Shown here piece by piece: positions 56,823 to 64,000 of a stretch of 64,000 nt of DNA. The notes under the pieces were generated by a model. It searched no databases and had not been told where the DNA came from. It saw only the letters and a program-made list of their open reading frames with translations. The DNA is from Pseudomonas sp. Au-Pse12. Its GTDB lineage: Bacteria > Pseudomonadota > Gammaproteobacteria > Pseudomonadales > Pseudomonadaceae. A program made the translations under genes and the position numbers. The DNA is taken from positions 558,001-622,000 of the forward strand of contig NZ_JAJTTH010000001.1 in the NCBI RefSeq assembly GCF_021341665.1. The letters run 5' to 3'. How positions within the stretch are numbered: the first letter of the stretch is position 1; every line of letters begins with the position of its first letter.

Positions 56823-58193
56823 TCAGCTTGGGGCCGGGCGCGGCACGGGGGCTTCCTCGGCCTGCAGGCGCAGGACGCTGGACAGGGCCAGGAAGATCCA
56901 CAGGTACTTGTGGTTCGGCGCGCTGAGAAACAGCAGGAACACCGCCATGGCCAACAGGCTCAGGCCCAGGTGGGTGGCAATGTCGGCCTGCTCGCGCTGA
57001 CCCCGGGCGAGAAAACCCAGGCGCGCCCGCTCGAAGTTGCGCAGGCCCATCAGCATCAGCGCCACGAAGCTCAGGCCGCCGGGAATGCCCAGCTCGCTGA
57101 ACAGCTCCAGGTAGGTGTTGTGGGCCCGGCGGAACAGGTCCGGCTCGTTCATGTTTTCCGAGAAACTGCTGGCGAAGCCGGTCTGCGCGTAGTGGATCGG
57201 GAAGGTGCCCAGGCCCGAGCCCAGCAGCGGGTTCTGACGGATCATCTGGCCGCCCACCACCAGGTAGGAGGTGCGTCGGCCCAGGGAGGTGTCCGCCGAG
57301 TGCGAACCGGACTTGAGCATGCTCAGCGACTGGATCCGCTCCACGTATTGCGCCGGCAGCACGGCGATCCCCAGGGGAATGACGATGGCCACGGCGAACA
57401 TGGCGAACCCCAGGTGCTTGGGCCGCAGGCCCTTGAGCCGGTCGCGGTAGTGCCAGACGCCGATGGCGATGGTGAACAGCACCACCAACAGGCCCGAGCG
57501 CGAGTCGGTCTTGGTCATCCCGGCCATCAGGGTCAGGCTGATGCCGACCCAGAACAGCCGCACCGGCCAGTGGGGCGAACGCAGGGCGAGGAAAATCGCC
57601 GGCGGCACCGCCATGGCGATCAGCAGGGCGAAGTAGTTGGCGTCCTGCAGCAGGCCGATGGCCCGGCCGCCCACCTGGTACTTGGCCGAGACCAGGGCGA
57701 TCACGCAGGTGATCGCCACGCTCACCGCCAGCAGGCGACAGAGCATCAGCAGGTTGACTTCGCGGGCAATCAGCAGGGTGACAAAAAACAGCACCAGGCC
57801 CACCGCCAGCTCCCGCAGGCTGTCCAGCGACACCAGCAGGTTTTCGCTGTACAGCAGGCTCAGCAACAGGCACAGCAGGAACGGCCCCAGCGCCCGCCAC
57901 AGGTTGCTGCGCAGGCGGGTGTCGGGGATCTGCCGCAGCAACAGCTTGAACAGCATGATCAGGATCAGCGAGGCGCCCAGTAGCTTGGCCCCGGAAAACG
58001 CACTGTCCTTGAACAGGCCTTCGAACGGCACCAGGGCGCAGATGCCCAGCAGGCCCCAGCCCGGGCGCCGGTACAGCAGGGCCAGGGCAAACAGCCCGAC
58101 CACCACCAGCGGGGCGAGAAACGGCCAGGGGCTGGCCAGCAGCAACAGCGCGGCCAGGCCCAGCAGCAAACCGAGAAATGGAGCGGCGATCAT
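56823..58193 (-). CDS. Wzy-type polymerase / O-antigen-ligase family protein
   Basis: This 456-residue polytopic protein has about 11 hydrophobic segments and a large periplasmic loop containing SHSADTSLGRRTSYLVVGGQ, LGSGLGTFPIHYAQ and AHNTYLELFSELGIPGGL, the Wzy_C pattern. It would polymerise repeat units on the periplasmic side. Its stop is followed by an 85-base gap before the next GT2 gene, and its start overlaps the GT4 stop. Confidence 0.88.
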   Translation of the reverse strand: MIAAPFLGLLLGLAALLLLASPWPFLAPLVVVGLFALALLYRRPGWGLLGICALVPFEGLFKDSAFSGAKLLGASLILIMLFKLLLRQIPDTRLRSNLWRALGPFLLCLLLSLLYSENLLVSLDSLRELAVGLVLFFVTLLIAREVNLLMLCRLLAVSVAITCVIALVSAKYQVGGRAIGLLQDANYFALLIAMAVPPAIFLALRSPHWPVRLFWVGISLTLMAGMTKTDSRSGLLVVLFTIAIGVWHYRDRLKGLRPKHLGFAMFAVAIVIPLGIAVLPAQYVERIQSLSMLKSGSHSADTSLGRRTSYLVVGGQMIRQNPLLGSGLGTFPIHYAQTGFASSFSENMNEPDLFRRAHNTYLELFSELGIPGGLSFVALMLMGLRNFERARLGFLARGQREQADIATHLGLSLLAMAVFLLFLSAPNHKYLWIFLALSSVLRLQAEEAPVPRPAPS

Positions 58194-59305
58194 ACTGGGG
58201 TGCTCTCTCTGGCAACGCGATACAGCTCATCCCAACGGCGCGCCAGGGTCGGCAAGTGGAAGTGCTTGCGCTGGGTGACCCGGGCGGCGCCGGCCAGCGC
58301 CTCGGCGAGGATCGGGTCATCGAGCAATTGGCTGATGCAGCGCTCCAGGTCGCGGCTGTCCAGGGGCTTGGCCAACAGGCCGTTGTGCCGGTGCTGCAAG
58401 ACATCGGGAATCCCGCCGACGGCAAATGCCACCACGGGCGTTCCGGCCTGCATGGCTTCCAGGAGGATCATCGGCGTGCCTTCGGTGCGCGAGCTGAGCA
58501 CCAGCACATTCAGGCGCTTGAGCCAGGGCTGCATGTCGTTCTGATAGCCCGGCAGGAGGATCCGCGAAGTCAGCCCGGCCTCGTCGATGCGCTGGCGCAG
58601 GGCCAGGTTCTGCTCGCCGTCGCCCAGCAGCACCGCCTTGAGTGTCGGGCGCTGCCGGCACAGGCCGATCAGCGCATCGAGAAACAGGTCCGGGCCTTTT
58701 TCCGCGCTCAGGCGGCCGACGAAGCCCACCAGCGGCTCCATCTCGTTGCGGCGCACGGGCGGCTCGCACGGCGGCGGCCCGTCCAGGCTGGCCGGCAGCT
58801 CCAGGGCCGGTTCCGGCAACCCGTTGGGAATCACCCGCAGCTTGTTTTCCGCCACCCCGGCCTTGAGGTGCAGCAGGGCAATGCTTTGGGCCACGCACGC
58901 CACCCGGCGCACCTGGCGGCTGCGGCACAAGCGCAGGCTGAGCCAGGTGTAGAGCTGCTGCTTGAGGCTGCGCGGGGTGAACCCATGCTGGGTCATGACC
59001 AGCGGCAGGCGCAGGCGCCGGGCACAGACCCAGGCAAACACCTGGGCCTTGAAATTGTGCGCGTTGAGCAGCCCGGGCTGTTGCCGCAGGTGCGCCAGCA
59101 ACTGCCGCAGGCAGTGGCAGTTGTGGCTGGGCACACCGGCTTCGGCGAAGCGTCGCAGCAGCGCCTCGGGGGCGTTGATGAACACCACCCGGTGGCGCCC
59201 CGGCGTGACCAGGCAATGATCCAGCAGCATGCGCTCGGCGCCATAGAAGCCGCCGCTGTGGATCAGGTGCACGATCGGCTGTGCGGCCATGCTCAGGTCA
59301 CTCAC
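58190..59305 (-). CDS. Glycosyltransferase, family 4
   Basis: This roughly 371-residue GT-B protein has IHSGGFYGAERMLLDHC near the N-terminus, the central linker VGFVGRLSAEKGPDLFLDAL and the nucleotide-binding segment SSRTEGTPMILLEAMQAGTP typical of GT4. The start is either the GTG at 59305, which overlaps the Wzz stop as GTGA, or an ATG at 59290. I prefer the former because neighbouring genes are coupled in this way. Confidence 0.87.
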   Translation of the reverse strand: MSDLSMAAQPIVHLIHSGGFYGAERMLLDHCLVTPGRHRVVFINAPEALLRRFAEAGVPSHNCHCLRQLLAHLRQQPGLLNAHNFKAQVFAWVCARRLRLPLVMTQHGFTPRSLKQQLYTWLSLRLCRSRQVRRVACVAQSIALLHLKAGVAENKLRVIPNGLPEPALELPASLDGPPPCEPPVRRNEMEPLVGFVGRLSAEKGPDLFLDALIGLCRQRPTLKAVLLGDGEQNLALRQRIDEAGLTSRILLPGYQNDMQPWLKRLNVLVLSSRTEGTPMILLEAMQAGTPVVAFAVGGIPDVLQHRHNGLLAKPLDSRDLERCISQLLDDPILAEALAGAARVTQRKHFHLPTLARRWDELYRVARESTPV

Positions 59306-60894
59306 TGTTTGGCCCAATGCCAGGCCCAGCGCCAGGTCCAGCGCGGGTAGGGGTTGACCGGCTGTTCCTGTGGCGCGTTGAGCACCATCAGCACCGGCAG
59401 GCCGAGGTGGTCGCTGACCTGGGCCGGGTGCTTGAAGCGATGGTCGAAGAACTCGTAGACGTAACCCAGGGCAATCGCCAGCAGCAGGCCGGTCAGCAGG
59501 CCCAGGGGAATGATCAGCATGGGCTTGGGGAACGCCGCTTCGCTGGGTTCGTAAGGCTGGCTGAGCACCCGCGCGTTGGACAGCTCGCCGCTGATCAGGC
59601 GCTCGCCACGGCTTTCTTCATAGCGCTGGGTGTAGGTGAAGAAGGCCTTGTGCAAGGCGTCGATTTCGGTGTCCAGCTGGCGCAGTTTGCTCAGCACTTC
59701 TTGCAGGTCGCGCACCCGCGCCTTGTAGTCGTTGATCCGCGCGGTCTTCTGGGCAATCACCGACTGGGTGATCTGCAAGTCGCTGCTGCGCTCGCGCACG
59801 CGGTTTTCCACGACCTTGAGGAACTGCGCCCGGGCCCGCACGATCTGCTCGCGCTGCTGCTGCATCGGCACGCTGTCGGCGCGGTAGGTGTCGGCGGTGG
59901 TGCCATACTGGCTCACCAGGTTGGTCAGTTGTTCGCCCAGCTGTTTGATCTCGCGGTCTTCGTAGGCCACGTTGTCCACGGTGTTGGCGAAGGCGAAGGG
60001 GAAGGTGTAGTCGGTGATGCCGGCCTTGCGCGCGGCGGCCAGGTTCTTCTGCAGGTAGTCCAGGCGCCGCTGGTTCTCCAGGGCCTGGTCGCGGTAGCCG
60101 TTGAGCGATTGCTCCTCGGTGTTGATGGCGTTCAGGCGGAAGGTGATCTCCTCCTTGGGGTCGGAGGCGTGGGCCGCTTCCAGCAGGGCCTGGCGCTTGC
60201 CTTCCAGGTCATCCAGGCGCGACTGGTACTGGGCCTTCTTCTGTTCGTAGAAGGCTTCGGGCAGTTCGTTGGATTGCAGGTCCTGGCGGTTCTTCAGGTA
60301 GTTGGCCAGCAGGCGCTCGACAAAGCGCGTGCCCTCGGCGGCATTCGGGCTGGCGTAGACGATGGAGATCACGTTGGAGCCGGGCAGGGTGCCGATCTTC
60401 AGGTCCTTGACCGCCTGGTCGGTGAAGGCATCCAGGCTGGTGTCGCGCACCGGGTCCACGGCCAGGCCGAAGAAGCCGCGCACCGGGTTGATCACGTGGT
60501 TGCGCAGCGGGTCGATCAGGCCATTGCGGATCGGCTTGACGATCAGCCGGGTCAACAGGCCTTCGCTGCCGCCGAACTGACCTTCGCGGCGCAGCTGGTC
60601 GATGGTGTCGCGGATCAGGGTCGGCGAACGCAGGATATTGCTCTCGGTCTCCATGTCCGCCAGGGACGGCGGAATGAACTTGTCGGAGTCCGGGGCGAGC
60701 ACGGTGTTGGCATCGGTCTGCGACAGTTTCTTGGACTGCACGATGACTTCGGCGGTGATCTCGAAGCTCTGCTTGAGCACCAGCGGCAGCAGCAGGGCGA
60801 TCACCGCGAAGCCGAGGAACACCCGCTTGATCAGGCGCCGATTGACAAAGAACACGAGCAGGAACTCGTGCAGGTAGTTTTCGATCTTGGTCAT
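59302..60894 (-). CDS. Wzz-type chain-length determinant (polysaccharide co-polymerase)
   Basis: This 530-residue inner-membrane protein has an N-terminal membrane segment (VFLGFAVIALLLPLVL), a long periplasmic coiled-coil region (about 210-440) and a C-terminal membrane segment preceded by the Pro-rich motif AAFPKPMLIIPLGLLTG. No kinase domain is fused at the C-terminus. It sets chain length and probably partners the Wza-like exporter and the separate BY-kinase-like ATPase. The ATG at 60894 (MTKIENYLHE) is preferred over a TTG one codon earlier. Confidence 0.88.
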   Translation of the reverse strand: MTKIENYLHEFLLVFFVNRRLIKRVFLGFAVIALLLPLVLKQSFEITAEVIVQSKKLSQTDANTVLAPDSDKFIPPSLADMETESNILRSPTLIRDTIDQLRREGQFGGSEGLLTRLIVKPIRNGLIDPLRNHVINPVRGFFGLAVDPVRDTSLDAFTDQAVKDLKIGTLPGSNVISIVYASPNAAEGTRFVERLLANYLKNRQDLQSNELPEAFYEQKKAQYQSRLDDLEGKRQALLEAAHASDPKEEITFRLNAINTEEQSLNGYRDQALENQRRLDYLQKNLAAARKAGITDYTFPFAFANTVDNVAYEDREIKQLGEQLTNLVSQYGTTADTYRADSVPMQQQREQIVRARAQFLKVVENRVRERSSDLQITQSVIAQKTARINDYKARVRDLQEVLSKLRQLDTEIDALHKAFFTYTQRYEESRGERLISGELSNARVLSQPYEPSEAAFPKPMLIIPLGLLTGLLLAIALGYVYEFFDHRFKHPAQVSDHLGLPVLMVLNAPQEQPVNPYPRWTWRWAWHWAKQ

Positions 60895-60905
60895 CAAGAG
60901 GGAAC

Positions 60906-61925
60906 TCAGTTGTTGTTCGTTTCTTTGTTGTCGACGCGGTAGCCGAAGCTGAACCCGACACCCTGGAACATGATCACGTCCGCCAGCTGCTTGCTCAGCG
61001 CCCCGGCCTTGGCCAGGCGGGTCTTGGGCACATAGAGCATGTCGTCGGGCTGCAGGTAGGCGAATTGCAGGGCCTTGCCGTCCAGCGCCGCATCGGCGTC
61101 ATACACCCGCGCTTCGACCTGATTGCCCTTGCGCCGCATGATCACCACCGAATCCAGGCGCGCGGTAGGGCCGGCGCCCTTGGCCAGGGTCAGGGCTTCG
61201 AGCACCGAGATCGGCCGGCGGACCGGGTAGGCCCCGGGCTGGCCGACCTCGCCCATGACGAACACTTCGTTGGCCGCGGTGGTCTTGAGCAGCACGTCGA
61301 CGCTCACCTGTCCCACTTCCTTGGCGTAGCGCTGGTTGACCAGGGTCTGCAGCTCGCTGAGGCTCTTGCCCTGCAACGACAGGCTGCCCAGCAGCGGGAA
61401 GCTGGCACGGCCGTCGGAGCCCACCACGATCTCGCGGCTCAGGCCGGTGGCCGGGTTGGTCAGGCTGGTGCGCAGGTTGTCCAGCTGGGCCATGGCGTGG
61501 GAGATCGAGAAGGTGATCTGCGGCTTTTTCAGCACCTTGGCGTACTGCGCTTCCAGGGCCTGGCGCGCCTGTTCGGCGGACAGCCCGGCGACTTGAATGT
61601 TGCCCACATAGGGCATGTCGATGCTGCCGTCGGGCAGCACCAGCTTGCTGCCGCCCAGCTCCGGCGCGGTGAGGAAGCTCACGTCCACCTGATCGCCGGG
61701 CTGCACGAGGTAGCGCTGCTGGCTGGTGGTGCCGATATGGAAGATCACGTCCAGCACGTCCTGCGGGCGCAGCACCTGCTCGATGGGCATGACCTCGGTG
61801 AGCTGGGCCTGGTCGGCCGGGGCGCTGAGGATCTGCACCGGCATCTGCTGCGGCTCGCGGTTGACGCAACCACCCAGGGCCAGCAGCAGCGACAGGCTGA
61901 GCAGGGAAAGTCTTGGCTTGTTCAT
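60906..61925 (-). CDS. Wza-like outer-membrane polysaccharide export lipoprotein
   Basis: This 339-residue lipoprotein (lipobox LALGGCV) has the polysaccharide export domain (YLVQPGDQVDVSFLTAPELG) followed by SLBB-type repeats (VFVMGEVGQPGAYPVRRPIS). It should form the outer-membrane channel for the polymer. The ATG at 61925 (MNKPRLSLLSLS) begins the signal. It lies 11 bases before Wzz. Confidence 0.9.
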   Translation of the reverse strand: MNKPRLSLLSLSLLLALGGCVNREPQQMPVQILSAPADQAQLTEVMPIEQVLRPQDVLDVIFHIGTTSQQRYLVQPGDQVDVSFLTAPELGGSKLVLPDGSIDMPYVGNIQVAGLSAEQARQALEAQYAKVLKKPQITFSISHAMAQLDNLRTSLTNPATGLSREIVVGSDGRASFPLLGSLSLQGKSLSELQTLVNQRYAKEVGQVSVDVLLKTTAANEVFVMGEVGQPGAYPVRRPISVLEALTLAKGAGPTARLDSVVIMRRKGNQVEARVYDADAALDGKALQFAYLQPDDMLYVPKTRLAKAGALSKQLADVIMFQGVGFSFGYRVDNKETNNN

Positions 61926-61947
61926 GGATACACGGTCCTTGTGCCGG

Positions 61948-62613
61948 TCAGAGACGGTCATAAACCCACTTGGGCATGTAGTACTTGCGGGCGTTGAACA
62001 CGCTGCCGATCAGCTTCGCCTCGGCCTGGATCAAGCGCTGGGCGGCGGCCTGGGCCACTTCCCAGCGGGTTTCCTCGCTGCGCACCACCAGCACCACGCC
62101 GTCCACCTGGGTGGCCAGGGTGAGGATGTCGCCGCTGCTGTAGACCGGGTCGCCGTCGATGATCACGAAGCGATACTCCTCGGCCAGCACCCGCAGCCGT
62201 TCACGCAGCAGTTCCGGGGTCAGGCGCTCGGCGTATTGCTGGCGGCGGCCCAGGGGCAGGAAGTCGACATTCAGCGCGTCGCTGTTTTCGATGCACGAGG
62301 CCAGGGACGGTGGGGTCTCGGCCAGGGCCAGGTCGAGAAAGCCCGGGCGTTCGTCCAGCGCCAGGCTGCGGGTCAGGCTGCTGTCCGAGAGGCTGGTGTC
62401 CACCAGCAGCACCCGGCCGCGGCTGGTGCGCGCCAGTTCATTGGCCATGCTCAGGCTGCTGCGGGTGACACCGCTGTTGCGGTTGGCCGCGGTCAGCAGG
62501 ATGACCCGCAGTTCCTGGTCGAGTACGGTCACCGCCAGGTTGCTTTCGCTGGGGCTCTGGATCTTCAGACTGGCAAAGGTTGCTGCCGCCATTTCAACTT
62601 GCTCCGTGGCCAT
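61948..62613 (-). CDS. BY-kinase-like (CpsD/CapB) ATPase with degenerate P-loop
   Basis: This 221-residue protein has the overall CpsD/CapB fold: VILLTAANRNSGVTRSSLSM at the Walker A position, RVLLVDTSL at the A' position and RFVIIDGDPVYSSGD at Walker B. The usual glycine-rich GxGKS/T is replaced by NSGVTRSS, lacking the lysine, and the C-terminal tail has only a few tyrosines (RKYYMPKWVYDRL). Kinase activity is therefore doubtful, and a regulatory role with Wzz is likely. The first ATG overlaps the upstream gene by 20 bases. A second, at 62592, is nearly as good. Confidence 0.82.
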   Translation of the reverse strand: MATEQVEMAAATFASLKIQSPSESNLAVTVLDQELRVILLTAANRNSGVTRSSLSMANELARTSRGRVLLVDTSLSDSSLTRSLALDERPGFLDLALAETPPSLASCIENSDALNVDFLPLGRRQQYAERLTPELLRERLRVLAEEYRFVIIDGDPVYSSGDILTLATQVDGVVLVVRSEETRWEVAQAAAQRLIQAEAKLIGSVFNARKYYMPKWVYDRL

Positions 62614-63367
62614 TGAGGACCTTGAAAGGGGTTTTGATCAGGATCTTCAGGTCGAGCCAGGGGCTCTGCTGGAAGATGTACGTCATGTCGAGGGTTACCC
62701 GGCCGTCGAAATCCACGTCGCTGCGCCCGGAGACCTGCCACAGGCCGGTGATCCCCGGGTAGATGCTCAGGCGGCCGAGGTGGTGTTCCTTGTAGGTCTG
62801 GGCATGGAACGAGGTGGGGCGCGGCCCGACGATGCGCATCTGGCCGAGCACCACGTTGATCAGGTTGGGCAGCTCGTCGAGGCTGGTGCGCCGCAGGAAG
62901 CCGCCGATCCCGGTGATCCGCGGGTCACGGTCGATCTTGAAGTCCACCGAGTCCGGGCCGTGCTTGTTCAGGTGGCGCACCGAGTCCTTCAGGGCCTCGG
63001 CGTTGACCACCATGGTGCGGAACTTGTACATGCCGAAGCGCCGGCCACGGAAACCGGTGCGCAGCTGGACGAAGAACACCGGGCCCGGGCTGGTGAGCTT
63101 GATCAGCAGCGCCACGCCCAGCAGCACCGGCGACAGAAGCACCAGCAGCACCAAGGCCAGCAGCGCCGACGTCAGGCGCTTGCTGCGCGACAGGGTCCAG
63201 GGCCGTCCACCGTCGCGGCCGGTGATCCAGCCATGCTGCTGCAGGTCGATGGCGGCCTGGACCTTGCGCCGGAACGGGTCGTTGCGCCGGTCGATGCGCG
63301 CCGCAGCGGGCACCTCGGTGACGGGCGATGAGAGGGGTCTTTGCATATCCACCGGGAATACTTCCAT
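62594..63367 (-). CDS. Undecaprenyl-phosphate sugar-1-phosphate transferase (priming glycosyltransferase)
   Basis: This 257-residue enzyme starts repeat-unit assembly by moving a sugar phosphate to undecaprenyl phosphate. It has one membrane hairpin (LTSALLALVLLVLLSPVLLG) and the bacterial sugar transferase motifs: GPVFFVQLRTGFRGRRF, MYKFRTM, DPRITGIGGFLRRTSLDELP, MRIVGPRP and PGITGLWQVSGRSD. Starts at 63367 or 63346 are both possible. A longer frame upstream overlaps the epimerase gene and is not protein-like. Confidence 0.9.
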   Translation of the reverse strand: MEVFPVDMQRPLSSPVTEVPAAARIDRRNDPFRRKVQAAIDLQQHGWITGRDGGRPWTLSRSKRLTSALLALVLLVLLSPVLLGVALLIKLTSPGPVFFVQLRTGFRGRRFGMYKFRTMVVNAEALKDSVRHLNKHGPDSVDFKIDRDPRITGIGGFLRRTSLDELPNLINVVLGQMRIVGPRPTSFHAQTYKEHHLGRLSIYPGITGLWQVSGRSDVDFDGRVTLDMTYIFQQSPWLDLKILIKTPFKVLNGHGAS

Positions 63368-63402
63368 GGCAAAAGTTGGGGGGAACGTTCGGCTGTGGCG
63401 GC

Positions 63403-64000
63403 TCAGGACGCCGCGCCCGGGTAGTAGCTCAGGTACCACTGGACGAAATGCCTCAGGCCTTCCTCCAGGGACACCTGGGGGCCGAAACCGGTGAGGTTTT
63501 CCAGGGCACTGACATCCGCGCAGGTGTTGAGCACGTCGCCGGGCTGCAAAGGCAGGTATTCCACCTGGGCCTGGCGGCCGAGGAGCTTCTCCAGGTTCGC
63601 CACGTAGTCCTTGAGTTCCACCGGGCGTTGCCCGCCGATGTTGAACAGGCGCCAGGGCGCCATGCTGGTGGACGGGTCCGGCTGTTCCCGGTCCCACAGC
63701 GGGTCGCGCGCCGGCGGCTTGGCCAGGAGACGCGCCAGGGATTCGACGATGTCGTCGATGTAGGTGAAGTCGCGCTGGTGCATGCCGTAGTTGAACAGCT
63801 TCAGCGGCCGGCCCTGGCTGATCGCATCGGCGAACAGGATCGGCGACATGTCCGGCCGGCCCCAGGGGCCATAGACGGTGAAGAAGCGCAGGCCGGTGGC
63901 GGGTACGCCGAACAGGTGGCTGTAGCTGTGGGCCATCAGCTCGTTGGCTTTCTTGCTGGCCGCGTACAGCGACAGCGGGTGGTCGACGTTGTCGCTGACC
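63403..64000 (-). CDS. NAD-dependent sugar epimerase (UDP-glucuronate 4-epimerase-like), C-terminal part
   Basis: This is the C-terminal 198 residues of a short-chain sugar-nucleotide epimerase. The catalytic YxxxK is in LSLYAASKKANELMAHSYSH, followed by GLRFFTVYGPWGRPDM and FTYIDDIVESLARLL. The pattern is close to UDP-glucuronate 4-epimerases of capsule loci, so it likely supplies UDP-galacturonate or a related nucleotide sugar. The N-terminal Rossmann half lies beyond base 64000. It ends 35 bases before the priming transferase start. Confidence 0.88.
   Translation of the reverse strand, partial: VSDNVDHPLSLYAASKKANELMAHSYSHLFGVPATGLRFFTVYGPWGRPDMSPILFADAISQGRPLKLFNYGMHQRDFTYIDDIVESLARLLAKPPARDPLWDREQPDPSTSMAPWRLFNIGGQRPVELKDYVANLEKLLGRQAQVEYLPLQPGDVLNTCADVSALENLTGFGPQVSLEEGLRHFVQWYLSYYPGAAS

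Noticed and set aside
56719..58425. 568-codon minus-strand frame overlapping the Wzy gene
   Set aside because: It is an alternative frame of the same strand. The 56823-58193 frame has clear membrane helices and Wzy_C motifs, and this one does not.
63368..63697. N-terminal extension of the priming transferase frame
   Set aside because: It overlaps the epimerase coding sequence and lacks domain features.

Overview
The window looks like a chromosomal segment of a Pseudomonas of the P. fluorescens lineage. GC content is high, REP-type repeats are scattered through it, and it carries a complete fap functional-amyloid operon, Pseudomonas-typical DUF1652 and DUF2790 proteins, an LpxO-like lipid A hydroxylase and a Pseudomonas-style phenylacetate (paa) cluster. 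No rRNA, tRNA, CRISPR array, prophage or intact transposase was seen.

Layout: (1) 1-559 is the 5' part of nhaB. (2) 798-14814 is the phenylacetyl-CoA catabolon. It has two minus-strand transcription units, paaG-I-J-K and paaA-B-C-D-E-(DUF485)-paaL-paaZ, separated by a terminator, with paaY-paaX divergent from them. paaF and paaH are absent. The upstream regions of paaA and paaG share a sequence element that may be the PaaX operator. (3) 15088-18388 holds two exported hydrolases: a polyesterase-like alpha/beta hydrolase and a Tat-exported phosphocholine-specific phospholipase C. (4) 19174-25758 is the Fap amyloid locus, fapABCDEF on the minus strand, next to a sigma-54 activator. A GG-N10-GC promoter and two related 22-bp palindromes lie upstream of fapA. 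(5) 25855-34692 is mixed housekeeping: NadR-type kinase plus PnuC, a chemoreceptor, uppP, DUF1294, MmcQ/YjbR, LysR/azoR, a lipoprotein-like hydrolase and an MFS transporter. (6) 34783-35146 is a factor-independent terminator split by a 328-bp IS4-like miniature element that carries its own terminator and a REP doublet. (7) 35180-47656 holds ybiT, a hydrolase, lpxO, a small secreted-protein gene with a stop codon in its signal peptide, a PQQ sugar dehydrogenase, a divergent GNAT/C39-like fusion plus RLAN/RimK-like ATP-grasp pair, an antitoxin-like RHH gene overlapping a methionine aminopeptidase, a short threonine dehydratase behind an apparent Ile/Thr leader-peptide attenuator, and small proteins. 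(8) 47813-64000 is the distal part of a long, tightly coupled Wzy-type exopolysaccharide operon on the minus strand. It holds a sugar epimerase, priming transferase, BY-kinase-like ATPase, Wza-like, Wzz-like, three glycosyltransferases, Wzy-like, Wzx-like, two deacetylase-fold proteins, two GNAT-fold proteins and a glycosidase-like secreted protein.

The most notable points are the RLAN/RimK and GNAT-peptidase pair, the self-regulated-looking RHH-MAP operon with its perfect operator and heptanucleotide repeat, the ilvA-type attenuator, the fap sigma-54 control region, and the insertion that interrupts and may restore a terminator. All assignments come from reading the sequence and from recalled family knowledge. 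No database search was run.
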